Source: an uncultured Lachnospiraceae bacterium
GTDB lineage: Bacteria; Bacillota; Clostridia; Lachnospirales; Lachnospiraceae
Length of the DNA: 17,883 nucleotides
Direction of reading: 5' to 3'
Assembly: GCA_934320895.1 (NCBI GenBank)
Contig: CAKRFY010000044.1
Span: forward strand, 1-17,883
In this document: positions 1-7,179 of the stretch, piece by piece
Layout of the letters: each line of letters begins with the position of its first letter
Numbering within the stretch: position 1 is the stretch's first letter
Made by a program: the position numbers and the translations under genes
The notes under the pieces: model-generated
Told to the model about the DNA's origin: nothing
Databases searched by the model: none
What the model saw: the letters and a program-made list of their open reading frames with translations, nothing else

Positions 1-60
1 TTAACGCCTGTGGAGATAGTAGGTTACGAGGTCGATGAAGCAGGAAGCCCATTGGCTTAA
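1..60 (+). CDS. tnpB: 3' end of IS200/IS605-type TnpB (partial)
   Basis: The window opens inside a reading frame whose last residues read TPVEIVGYEVDEAGSPLA and then stop at 58-60. A C-terminus ending in an 'EAGSP' block is common in Firmicute TnpB proteins (RuvC-like RNA-guided nucleases of IS200/IS605 elements). The stop codon lies inside the terminal hairpin of the element, which is also typical. All catalytic parts lie outside the window, so whether the gene is intact cannot be judged. The assignment rests on the tail plus the hairpin, not on a domain. Confidence 0.6.
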   Translation, partial: LTPVEIVGYEVDEAGSPLA

Positions 61-77
61 GACAATGGGTAGTTCAC
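41..77 (+). mobile_element. IS200/IS605-type right-end hairpin (omegaRNA scaffold end)
   Basis: CCCATTG (48-54) pairs with CAATGGG (63-69) across an 8-base loop containing the tnpB stop, followed by TAGTTCAC (70-77). In IS200/IS605 elements a subterminal hairpin at the right end is bound by the Y1 transposase, and the overlapping transcript forms the 3' end of the TnpB guide RNA, whose guide is the flanking DNA just outside the element. If the boundary is at 77, the guide would start at about 78, immediately upstream of the gene at 101. The exact boundary is inferred. Confidence 0.6.
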
Positions 78-100
78 GAACATAAGGGAGAGAAAAAATA

Positions 101-421
101 ATGACACCTGCAGTATGGATAAGTCTGGTAAGCTGTTTTTCGTTTTTTTATATACTGTATTATCAGAAAATGAAACGTGAAAAAGCGATAAGCCAACACA
201 TAAAAAAGAAAAAGGGAGTAGATGATATGAAGAAAGCGATTGAAGTATATCTTGGAAAGCCGGTACAGGTTACAACTATCAATGGAAATGAGATTGGCAG
301 ACTTGTGATATATGAGGATGACTGGCTGACACTTGATTATAAAGGAAAAATTGTGCGTATCAATGAGGAATATGTTGTAACTGTTCGAGATTGTAATTCA
401 CCCGTAGACAAGAAAAAATAA
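101..421 (+). CDS. Small membrane-anchored protein with Sm-like core (unknown function)
   Basis: This 106-residue protein has a hydrophobic stretch at about residues 4-21 (likely one membrane segment), a lysine-rich linker (23-38), and from residue 43 a compact beta-rich core (AIEVYLGKPVQVTTINGNEI..) that resembles short Sm/LSM-like or SH3-like barrels of Firmicute hypothetical proteins. An AAGGGAG site lies upstream of the ATG at 101. A second good site, GGGAG at 214-218, sits 8 bases before an in-frame ATG at 227, which would give a 64-residue soluble form containing only the core. The gene starts 23 bases after the presumed IS605 end, so it may have lost its own promoter. I do not recognise a specific function. 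Confidence 0.6.
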   Translation: MTPAVWISLVSCFSFFYILYYQKMKREKAISQHIKKKKGVDDMKKAIEVYLGKPVQVTTINGNEIGRLVIYEDDWLTLDYKGKIVRINEEYVVTVRDCNSPVDKKK

Positions 422-576
422 AAAAACGAAAAGTTTCCATATTCACCCACTGAATCAGCATCAAATGGAGCAGTTTCTATCTGTTCTTACCAAGTCAAGT
501 ATAGAAATGTATGTGCATATGGAGAACGATTGTTTACATACAGAACGGTAGATGCTATTGCATATACAATTAAAGG

Positions 577-1908
577 TTATGATAAACTAATCATCCATTT
601 ACGCCTCTTAAAAATAATTAACGATACAACAAGCCTGAATATTTCTTCCGTGGTAAGCAGCGTATACACCCCCACAATACCCCATTTAAATATATATGCT
701 GCAAGCAGACACAATGGGATTCCGATGCACCATGTACCAACAATATCAATCACCATGATGATTTTAGTATTGCCTCCACTTCGTATGATACCGCCTCCAA
801 GTATCATATTTTCCAACTTGACCGGTGCATATAGAGCAAATATGATAAGCAGGATTTTTCCAAGCTCCTTTACGCTGTAATCCACACGGTACAGTCCGGT
901 ATATTCTCCTGCTAGCAGTATGAGTAATGCAGATACAACCAGCGAACCGATTAAGCCCGCATACATAATCTTCTTAGACTCTTCGTAAGCCTCATCGTAT
1001 TCTTTTCCTCCGAGTCTCTTACCAATCATAACGCCGGCAGCCGCTGATAATCCACTCAATGCGCCTACAATAAGTCCTTGTATAGGACATGTAAGTGTGT
1101 ATGCTGCCAGATTTGATATTCCAAGATGACCATATACTGCGGACTCCACATTCTGTCCAAGACTCCATAAAAATTCACTGGCCAAAATCGGCATAATCAT
1201 AATCAAATAATCTCTGATTGTGAGCTTTTTAAAATGCAGTGACAGTACCGGTTTATCTCCATCCTTTCTGATACTGTAAATAAATCCGATAACAATAAAT
1301 ATAAGGTTAAATAACTGCGAAATAAGTGTTGCTATCGCAGCACCTTTTATTCCCATACAGGGTAATCCTGATTTTCCAAATATCAGCAGATAATTAAGCC
1401 CAGTATTTACCGCAACTGCTCCAAAGCTTGCTAAAAATGGTATTGTGGCATGCTCCCTACAGCGTAGCCATGCTGATAAAATATTGCTGACTGCCATTGG
1501 GATATAAGAAAATGCTACAATTCTAAAATAGACCGCACCGGTATTTATAATACTCATATCTTTAGTATACAATTTAAGTATATGCAACGGTAAAACTCCG
1601 GCTGCCAAAAGAAACAATGTTGATATTATAATTCCGCAAATGAGACTCAAATCAAAGCTGCTCCATGCCTCTTTTATATCTTCAGCTCCAATAAATTGTG
1701 CAATTAATATCCCTGCAACTGTGCTTACTGCACCAATCACCACAGAAAAAATCAAGGAAAAATTGCCACATAATCCAACAGCTGATATATTCGTCTCTCC
1801 CAGCTGTCCTATCATAATCTGGTCAACGATAGAAAAAGATGCCTGCAGCATACTTTGCAATGTGACAGGAATTGCTATTTTACATAACGATTTCATAAAC
1901 TCTGACAT
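577..1908 (-). CDS. MATE-family multidrug/sodium antiporter
   Basis: A 443-residue polytopic membrane protein of about twelve hydrophobic segments, close to the usual MATE length of roughly 450. The N-terminus carries the family pattern (IAIPVTLQSMLQASFSIVDQ, then GQLGETNISAVGL), and the second half repeats the fold (SEFLWSLGQNVESAVYGHLG). MATE proteins export cationic compounds using a sodium or proton gradient, and the substrate cannot be told from sequence. The ATG overlaps the stop of the upstream truncated LacI gene as TAATG, so translation is probably coupled and the two share the promoter upstream of 2276. No clear intrinsic terminator is visible downstream (below 577). Confidence 0.9.
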   Translation of the reverse strand: MSEFMKSLCKIAIPVTLQSMLQASFSIVDQIMIGQLGETNISAVGLCGNFSLIFSVVIGAVSTVAGILIAQFIGAEDIKEAWSSFDLSLICGIIISTLFLLAAGVLPLHILKLYTKDMSIINTGAVYFRIVAFSYIPMAVSNILSAWLRCREHATIPFLASFGAVAVNTGLNYLLIFGKSGLPCMGIKGAAIATLISQLFNLIFIVIGFIYSIRKDGDKPVLSLHFKKLTIRDYLIMIMPILASEFLWSLGQNVESAVYGHLGISNLAAYTLTCPIQGLIVGALSGLSAAAGVMIGKRLGGKEYDEAYEESKKIMYAGLIGSLVVSALLILLAGEYTGLYRVDYSVKELGKILLIIFALYAPVKLENMILGGGIIRSGGNTKIIMVIDIVGTWCIGIPLCLLAAYIFKWGIVGVYTLLTTEEIFRLVVSLIIFKRRKWMISLS

Positions 1909-2276
1909 TATAATTCACCCGTACTTTCTCTTTTTATTATTATTAGCTCAACAAGTAACACTATTTCCGTCTCACATTCATTACCCTCATGAGAAAGAGC
2001 ATTTAGTGATGACATCACAAATCCATCCTCTAAAACATTGCCCTCATATTTAACATGGTCATTCACCACCACTCCAATAATTTTGGAATTATTTCTCGCA
2101 AGTAAAATGCCCGCCATATTAGGAATATATCCTGAACTTTCAAGTTCCTGCTGGACACGTTTTACCGTCTCTTCCGAAATCTTTTCTGTTTTACCATGAA
2201 TTACCTTTGAGACAGTTGCGGTACTAAGACCTAACGAATCTGCAACATCTACGATTCGAACCCTGTTCTGTGCCAT
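1908..2276 (-). pseudogene. Truncated LacI-family regulator (DNA-binding half)
   Basis: This 122-residue product has an N-terminal LacI-type helix-turn-helix (VRIVDVADSLGLSTATVSKV, about residues 7-26), the hinge-helix region (YIPNMAGILLARNNSKIIGV) and only the first strands of the sugar-binding domain. Normal members are about 330-340 residues. From about residue 102 the sequence (TEIVLLVELIIIKRESTGEL) no longer looks like the family, consistent with a deletion or frameshift that fused the 5' half to the region before the MATE gene. It ends in a TAATG overlap with the exporter. It could be a dead remnant, or a functional ligand-independent DNA-binding protein retained because the exporter depends on its leader. 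It has a GAGG ribosome site before the ATG at 2276. Confidence 0.75.
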
Positions 2277-2340
2277 ATTTATTTCCTCTTTTTCTGATAT
2301 TCTAATTATATGTTACAACAGAAATGTGGGTTTTACAAAG

Positions 2341-2354
2341 GTTAAACGTGTAAC
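2341..2354. promoter_or_regulatory. LacI-type operator candidate
   Basis: GTTAAACGTGTAAC is a 14-bp near-palindrome (12 of 14 positions symmetric) with a central CG, the hallmark of LacI-family operators. It lies about 65 bp upstream of the truncated LacI start and just upstream of where the -35 would sit for the minus-strand -10 candidate TATAAT (2305-2310). Autoregulation of the lacI-MATE unit is the simplest reading. The -35 box is poor. Confidence 0.45.
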
Positions 2355-2469
2355 CCATAACAAAATTTATGTCAGATTTTTGTGACATTTTACTTTAAAA
2401 CAATGAAATCATCATCTGTAAAATATTGTACGCCCACCATTGGCAGTTTAGAAATGATTGGCTTGTATT

Positions 2470-3678
2470 TTATTCAGAGGGTGGAGTTGACAGTTCCAAG
2501 GATGCTGAAAAGCCGAGTTTTACTTCAAATGTTGTTCCACCATACACATTTTGATGAACGTCAATCTTTCCGTCATGTGCTCGCACAATCTCGCGTACCA
2601 TTGCGAGACCAAGACCTACGCCACCAATTTCACGGCTTCTTGATTTGTCAACCCGGAAGAATGGTTCAAAAATTTTCTCACGGAATGCTTCATCAATCCC
2701 GCTTCCCGTATCTGCAATTGTAATAACAATATCGTTTCCTGTTTGTTTTGCCGACACTATAACTTTTCCGTTTACATGATTATATTTAATCGCATTTTCA
2801 ACAAGATTATAAAGCATACGGTAAATTAAAATATCGCTGCCCGTAAGCATCAGCTCATTACTTATGATATATTCTTTATCATAAGTTGTATCCTGTGGCT
2901 CCTGTATTAGTGCAATACCTTTTTCAAGTGCTAACGGTTCCAAATCTGTCAGTACTTCCTCAATTAGTCCGAAAAGTTCAATCTTGTCATTGCGCATTAT
3001 TGTCTGTAACTCACTCATATCCAGAAGTGTTTTGACCAATTTGCTGAGACGCTCGTTTTGCTCCGTTATCATTTGTATTGTCTCTTGAGCTGCGTCTAAG
3101 TCTGCATCATTTTCTGTCGAATGATAGAGATCAAGTTGAGCTTGGATTAATGCCAAAGGAGTCCGCAGTTCATGTGCTGCATTGCCGGTAAACTGGCGTT
3201 GTATCTCGAAAGATTCCGAAAGCCGCAAAAGCATCTTATTATAAGAAGTACGAAGTCTGTCAAGTTCTGCAATTTTAGTTTCTTCAATTGTATAGTCTGT
3301 CAGATTTTGTATCTGAACCTTCTCAACGGTTTCTGAAAATTCTCTGAGTGGCTTCAATGCCCGTCCGCTGATAAAATAAGTGACTGCTCCACCAAACAGT
3401 GCCACAACGACAGTAATCAGAAGGCTTTTGGTTCTGTAGTCTGATTTTGAATTATAAACTTTTGTGGAAAATTGTGCTACAAAGTCATCCCATTCATTAT
3501 CCGGAATATCAATGTATACTGCTTCAGGTTTTGTGCCATGATCAGTTACAGACTCCTGAAGCGTATCAAAGTAATAGACTCCGTTCTTATACAAGAAAAA
3601 TGTAAGGCATCCGCACAATATGGTAATCAGTACGGTAGTAAGTATCGTCAGTCTCCATTGGAGAGATATTTTTCTCAT
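2470..3678 (-). CDS. Two-component sensor histidine kinase
   Basis: 402 residues. Two membrane segments (about 10-30 and 84-104) enclose a short extracytoplasmic loop of about 53 residues. A HAMP-like linker follows (about 105-155), then the dimerisation/phosphoacceptor helix with His169 in FTGNAAHELRTPLALI, and a complete HATPase_c domain with N-box NLVENAIKYN, G1 DTGSGID and G2 GGVGLGLAM. The gene starts 11 bases after the response-regulator stop, with GGAGAAAACAC before its ATG. The short sensor loop suggests sensing at the membrane surface or by accessory proteins. The divergent redox operon at 4477 is a plausible target, but nothing in the sequence proves this. Confidence 0.93.
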   Translation of the reverse strand: MRKISLQWRLTILTTVLITILCGCLTFFLYKNGVYYFDTLQESVTDHGTKPEAVYIDIPDNEWDDFVAQFSTKVYNSKSDYRTKSLLITVVVALFGGAVTYFISGRALKPLREFSETVEKVQIQNLTDYTIEETKIAELDRLRTSYNKMLLRLSESFEIQRQFTGNAAHELRTPLALIQAQLDLYHSTENDADLDAAQETIQMITEQNERLSKLVKTLLDMSELQTIMRNDKIELFGLIEEVLTDLEPLALEKGIALIQEPQDTTYDKEYIISNELMLTGSDILIYRMLYNLVENAIKYNHVNGKVIVSAKQTGNDIVITIADTGSGIDEAFREKIFEPFFRVDKSRSREIGGVGLGLAMVREIVRAHDGKIDVHQNVYGGTTFEVKLGFSASLELSTPPSE

Positions 3679-3689
3679 GTGTTTTCTCC

Positions 3690-4355
3690 TTATCCTATTT
3701 TATAGCCTTCACCGATTTTATTGACAATCGGATCATAATCAAGTCCTGTTTTCAGTTTCTTTCTAAGAGAGGACATATGCACTCTGATTGAACCGCTAAA
3801 ACTATCTACAGAAGAATCCCAAACATGCTCAATCAGCTCTTCCTGACTGACTGGTCTTCCCTGATTCAGAAGAAGATACTCCAGTATTCCGTTTTCTTTT
3901 CTGGTCAAAGTTATAGGTTTGCTGTTTGCATATGCAACTCTTTCTCTGGTATCAAATCGAAGGCTGCCACATTCCAGACAGATATTTTTCTGTACAAACG
4001 TTCTTCTTGTCAAACTTCTTACGCGGGCTTCCAGTTCCTGCAGATGAAATGGTTTTTCCATATAATCATTTGCACCGGAATCTAATCCCTCAACTTTATC
4101 TGCAATCTGGCTTCTTGCGGACAAAATCAATACCTTTGTTTCTTCATTTTCTTTGCGAAGTTCCCGGAGAATCTCCATTCCATCCACTCCCGGAAGGTTA
4201 AGATCAAGTACGATTAAATCATACATTTCAGCATAAATCATATCTAATGCTTTTTCACCGTCGTTACATGTATCTACCTCATAGCCTGCCCGGTGCAGAC
4301 TTTTTGCAATCATCTCACATAATTTCTTTTCATCTTCAACAACTAATAATTTCAA
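3690..4355 (-). CDS. OmpR/PhoB-family response regulator
   Basis: The likely start is TTG at 4355 (not the upstream in-frame ATG at 4415): GGAGG stands 8 bases before it and the product then begins MKLLVVEDEKK as in the family. This gives 221 residues. The receiver domain (1 to about 118) has the acidic pair E7/D8, phospho-acceptor Asp51 in VLDLNLPG, Ser/Ala in LILSARS and Lys in EKPF. The C-terminal winged helix (about 125-221) ends in RVHMSSLRKKL..IGEGYKIG, typical of OmpR-type DNA-binding domains. It lies first in the operon with the kinase. Its promoter at 4398-4426 faces the divergent redox operon. Confidence 0.93.
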   Translation of the reverse strand: MKLLVVEDEKKLCEMIAKSLHRAGYEVDTCNDGEKALDMIYAEMYDLIVLDLNLPGVDGMEILRELRKENEETKVLILSARSQIADKVEGLDSGANDYMEKPFHLQELEARVRSLTRRTFVQKNICLECGSLRFDTRERVAYANSKPITLTRKENGILEYLLLNQGRPVSQEELIEHVWDSSVDSFSGSIRVHMSSLRKKLKTGLDYDPIVNKIGEGYKIG

Positions 4356-4397
4356 TTTACTTTCCTCCGTATTCTTAACAGGAATTTTACATTCTCT

Positions 4398-4426
4398 ATT
4401 GTATAATGTATACATCGAAAGGTCAA
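4398..4426 (-). promoter_or_regulatory. Promoter of the two-component operon
   Basis: On the minus strand TTGACC (4426-4421) and TACAAT (4403-4398) are separated by exactly 17 bp. This is a good sigma-A promoter about 40 bp upstream of the TTG start at 4355. Confidence 0.6.
4400..4414. promoter_or_regulatory. 15-bp palindrome in divergent promoter region
   Basis: TGTATA-ATG-TATACA is a perfect palindrome overlapping the minus-strand -10 and lying about 63 bp before the plus-strand CXXC gene, so a bound protein could act on both operons. The TATAAT inside it (4402-4407) could serve as -10 for the plus strand, but no good -35 is seen at the right distance. Confidence 0.4.
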
Positions 4427-4476
4427 TGAACTGAATTTAAACGGTAACATTGAAATAGTATTGAAAGGAGTATTTT

Positions 4477-4617
4477 ATGAAATGTGAAAGAGCATCACAG
4501 TTTTTTTTACTTGCGTCAGGTCTGATATTTTTCATTGTTGGAATTTTTCGTGGAGAAGCGGCAGTTGTATTAAGTAAGGCAATAAAGTTATGTATGGAGT
4601 GTGTTGGAATTGGATAA
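4477..4617 (+). CDS. CD1871A-type CXXC micro-protein (46 aa)
   Basis: ATG at 4477 follows AAAGGAG with a 6-base gap. The 46-residue product has one membrane helix (about residues 9-24), the block FRGE, and a C-terminal CMEC motif (Cys39, Cys42) ending in VGIG. This pattern matches the short family named after Clostridioides difficile CD1871A, found next to iron-sulfur membrane proteins and thioredoxin-like lipoproteins. The stop overlaps the start region of the next gene, so the two are translationally coupled. The CXXC pair probably relays thiol electrons or binds a metal at the membrane. That role is inferred and I know of no proven reaction. Confidence 0.8.
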   Translation: MKCERASQFFLLASGLIFFIVGIFRGEAAVVLSKAIKLCMECVGIG

Positions 4618-5497
4618 GAAAAAGAAATTTAAAAAAAATTATATAGTCCGTTTTAGAGGACTGATTCAGGCAGTTGCAACGCTGCTGACCAATATTCATA
4701 TCCCAAATCTTTTTAAAGGGAAGATTTATCAGGGAAATGTAAAGACAATGTGTGTACCCGGACTGAATTGTTACTCATGTCCTGCTGCCACAGGTGCATG
4801 TCCGATTGGTGCTTTCCAGGCTGTAGTAGGTTCATCAAAATTCAAATTCACCTATTACATTACCGGATTTTTTATTCTTATAGGAGTTATGTTAGGAAGA
4901 TTTATCTGTGGTTTTCTCTGTCCGTTTGGATGGTTTCAGGATCTGCTGCATAAACTTCCGGGAAAGAAGTTATCAACAGCAAAGCTGAAACCTCTGAGGT
5001 ATCTGAAATACATAATTTTGGCTATATTTGTTATACTGCTTCCGGCATTTGTAACCAATTCACTTGGTATGGGAGATCCGTTCTTCTGCAAGTATATTTG
5101 CCCACAGGGAGTACTTGAAGGCGCAATTCCGTTGTCACTTGCCAATTCGGGAATACGTGCTGCACTTGGACATTTATTTACTTTTAAGTTTACAGTCCTT
5201 GTGCTTGTTATCATCTTAAGTATTTTGTTTTATCGTCCATTCTGTAAATGGATTTGTCCACTTGGTGCCATATATTCACTGTTTAACAGAGTTTCATTTC
5301 TTAAAATCCATGTAGATCACAAGAAATGTGTTGGCTGTCAGAAATGTAGTCATGTCTGTAAAATGGATGTCAATGTAACAGATACACCAAATCACCCGGA
5401 ATGTATCCGGTGTGGGGAATGTATGAAAGCATGCAAAACAGGTGCAATCTGCTACCAGTATGGATTTTCAAATAAAAAACAGGATGACGATAAATAA
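4610..5497 (+). CDS. NapH/NosR-like membrane polyferredoxin
   Basis: TTG at 4610 was chosen (295 residues) because GGAG at 4596-4599 lies 10 bases before it; GTG at 4601 is an alternative but sits too close to that site. About four membrane segments carry cysteine motifs typical of the NapH/NosR/RdxA group: CYSCPAATGACPIGA, CGFLCPFGW, CKYICPQG and CKWICPLG. A C-terminal cytoplasmic domain has two [4Fe-4S] ferredoxin motifs (CVGCQKCSHVC and CIRCGECMKAC). Such proteins move electrons between cytoplasmic donors and the outer face of the membrane. Here the partners are a CXXC peptide and a TlpA lipoprotein, so it probably reduces an extracytoplasmic thioredoxin, taking the place of CcdA/DsbD. Confidence 0.88.
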   Translation: MDKKKKFKKNYIVRFRGLIQAVATLLTNIHIPNLFKGKIYQGNVKTMCVPGLNCYSCPAATGACPIGAFQAVVGSSKFKFTYYITGFFILIGVMLGRFICGFLCPFGWFQDLLHKLPGKKLSTAKLKPLRYLKYIILAIFVILLPAFVTNSLGMGDPFFCKYICPQGVLEGAIPLSLANSGIRAALGHLFTFKFTVLVLVIILSILFYRPFCKWICPLGAIYSLFNRVSFLKIHVDHKKCVGCQKCSHVCKMDVNVTDTPNHPECIRCGECMKACKTGAICYQYGFSNKKQDDDK

Positions 5498-5534
5498 GAT
5501 AAAACTAATAAAATTTAAAGGGAGATTTAAAATT

Positions 5535-6479
5535 ATGAAAAACAAATCAATTAGAATGAATTTAATCAGGTTAAAAAAGGTAATTGCAGCAGTTCTTGTC
5601 ATTTCAATATTTTTTGTATGCACAGGTTGTGGAAAATCATCTGATTCTGCTGTTACTGAAAACAAGAAACAGAAAGCCGCTTCGACAGCGGACGTCAGCA
5701 GTTCAGATGAACTCAACAAAAAACGGGATAATCTTTACCAGCAGGAGAATCAGTTTTTTGCTGATCACAAAGATGTATGGGACAAAGCATTTAGTTTTAT
5801 GAGTAAAAATACTGCAGGGGATGCCCAGAGCGAAAACTATGCAGACTTCCTTGCAAGTACGGTAGAAGCAAACAAAGATTCATTTTCCGAAGAAGAATAC
5901 AAAACTTTGAGCAAAGATATTGAGAAAATTCATGGCATTGAAGAGGAGATTGCAAAGGTTGAGAAAAAAATCGCTGCTGCCAAATCTTCCAACAGTGCAT
6001 CTTCTGAATCAGGGGATTCAACAGGTTTGTTCCAAGATTTCAAAGGAAAAGATTTGGATGGAAACGATGTAGACAGCAGTTTTTTCTCTAAAAATAAAGT
6101 TACAGTTGTAAACTTTTGGTTTAGCGGCTGTAAACCTTGTGTTGGAGAGTTATCTAAGCTGAATGAATTAAATGAGACATTGAAAAAAATGGGTGGCGAA
6201 GTTGTTGGCATCAATACTGATACTCTGAATAACAATGAGGATGGTATCAAAGAAGCAAAAGAAATTTTAAAAGCTCAAGGTGCTTCTTATAAGAATCTGA
6301 CTTTCGACTCTGATTCAACTGTTGGAAAATATGCAGGCAACATCATGGCATTTCCTACAACAGTTCTTGTAGATAAAGATGGAAATATCGTTGGAAAGCC
6401 GTTTATGGGTGGAATTGATGATCAGTCAAATTATGACAAGCTTATGAAACAAATTAAGTCTGCAATTGGACAGAAATAA
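5535..6479 (+). CDS. TlpA-like thioredoxin lipoprotein
   Basis: ATG at 5535 is preceded by AAAGGGAG with a 10-base gap; this is the first plausible start after the previous gene's stop. The product has 314 residues: a signal peptide with hydrophobic core (about 16-29) and a lipobox-like CTGC (lipidation at Cys32), a charged helical spacer with likely coiled-coil character (about 60-170), and a TlpA/ResA-type thioredoxin domain (about 172-314) with active site Cys199-Lys-Pro-Cys202 (FWFSGCKPC) and cis-proline block AFPTT. It is the probable acceptor of electrons from the polyferredoxin upstream and would reduce disulfides or methionine sulfoxide partners outside the membrane. The target is unknown, and no methionine sulfoxide reductase gene is nearby. 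Confidence 0.9.
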   Translation: MKNKSIRMNLIRLKKVIAAVLVISIFFVCTGCGKSSDSAVTENKKQKAASTADVSSSDELNKKRDNLYQQENQFFADHKDVWDKAFSFMSKNTAGDAQSENYADFLASTVEANKDSFSEEEYKTLSKDIEKIHGIEEEIAKVEKKIAAAKSSNSASSESGDSTGLFQDFKGKDLDGNDVDSSFFSKNKVTVVNFWFSGCKPCVGELSKLNELNETLKKMGGEVVGINTDTLNNNEDGIKEAKEILKAQGASYKNLTFDSDSTVGKYAGNIMAFPTTVLVDKDGNIVGKPFMGGIDDQSNYDKLMKQIKSAIGQK

Positions 6480-6528
6480 TTTGTTTTATATGGAAAAAAG
6501 CTGAGTTGTTACGGTATAAAGCGATACT

Positions 6529-6570
6529 ATTACAAAATGTAATGACAAACATAACAATTTGTGATAATAT
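6529..6570 (+). promoter_or_regulatory. putP-type promoter with two operators (copy 1)
   Basis: ATGACA (6542-6547) and TAATAT (6565-6570) are 17 bp apart. ATTACA-AAA-TGTAAT (6529-6543) overlaps the -35 and ATAACA-ATT-TGTGAT (6551-6565) overlaps the -10, with centres 22 bp apart. The same arrangement occurs before the intact putP at 11078-11119. Confidence 0.6.
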
Positions 6571-6576
6571 ATCTCA

Positions 6577-6608
6577 TTTAGTGGTCAGATAAGAAATTGA
6601 CCACTAAA
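6577..6608. repeat. Perfect 11-bp inverted repeat in leader
   Basis: TTTAGTGGTCA (6577-6587) and TGACCACTAAA (6598-6608) pair perfectly across 10 bases. It begins close to the expected transcription start and could form a 5' stem-loop or an operator. Copy 2 before the intact putP keeps only the left arm (GAGTGGTCA), so the symmetry is specific to this copy. No U-tract follows on the plus strand, so it is not a terminator in that direction. Confidence 0.6.
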
Positions 6609-6631
6609 AAAACGAATGAGGAGAATTATCT

Positions 6632-6784
6632 ATGAGTGCAAATGTATGTATTATCATAGCAATTGTTGTTTATCTTGGAGCAATGTTGTATGTAGGATTT
6701 GCTTTCAGCAAAAATAACAGTAATGCCGAGGATTTTTATCTCGGAGGAAGAAAAATTACGGATATGCGAGAATGCTTGAAATAA
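6632..6784 (+). pseudogene. putP: 5' fragment of a second putP gene
   Basis: The first 41 codons match the intact putP at 11205 with 39 identical residues. At DNA level there are 14 differences in 123 bases, 11 of them silent, so the copy diverged while still under selection. Homology stops abruptly at about 6756, within codon 42. The frame then runs nine residues into unrelated sequence and ends at TAA 6782-6784. Its promoter, leader and GAGGAG ribosome site are all intact, so a 50-residue peptide with one membrane segment could still be made. Immediately downstream lies an rlmD fragment, so this is a deletion or recombination junction. Confidence 0.85.
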
Positions 6785-7179
6785 TAGAGCCGTCTGAATA
6801 CAGAGTTGAGATAGTACCGCAGGCAATAGATGATGCAAAACAGAATGCTAAACTTAACAATATGACAAATACGGAATTTTTTGTCGGGGCAGCAGAGGAT
6901 GTGGTACCCAAACAGTATGAAAAAAGTTGCGGTAAACTTAGTGCAGATGTAGTAACACTTGATCCGCCAAGAAAAGGTTGTGACGAAAGATTATTAGATA
7001 CTGTTGTTAAGATGGCACCATCGAGAATAGTTTATGTAAGCTGTGATCCTGGAACACTTGCAAGAGATGTAAAAGTGCTTGCAGACAGGGGATATGAGGT
7101 AAAAAGAGTAAGAGCCTGCGATATGTTTGGCGGAAGTTTTCATGTGGAGACTGTGTGCTTGCTGTCAAAGAAACCTTGA
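6772..7179 (+). pseudogene. rlmD: 3' fragment of RlmD/RumA-type RNA (uracil-C5) methyltransferase
   Basis: The 135-residue frame is the C-terminal catalytic third of the SAM-dependent RNA m5U methyltransferases: SAM-domain strand VEIVPQAIDDAKQNAKLNN, motif LDPPRKGCD, and the catalytic cysteine motif YVSCDPGTLARD, ending FHVETVCLLSKKP. Full-length members are about 450-480 residues with an N-terminal TRAM domain and an Fe-S site, all missing here. Family homology starts at about 6790, directly after the putP fragment, and no ribosome site stands before the ATG at 6772. It is almost certainly inactive, although the retained motifs look undamaged. Confidence 0.85.

Noticed and set aside
422..576. 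Possible small gene between the Sm-like gene and MATE
   Set aside because: Two frames are open, but neither has a start with a ribosome site or recognisable motifs; left as intergenic.
530..880. Plus-strand frame of 116 residues
   Set aside because: It lies mostly antisense to the MATE gene, has no ribosome site, and its text is not family-like; treated as a shadow frame.
2382..2723. Plus-strand frame of 113 residues
   Set aside because: Antisense to the histidine kinase C-terminus, without a ribosome site or recognisable domain.
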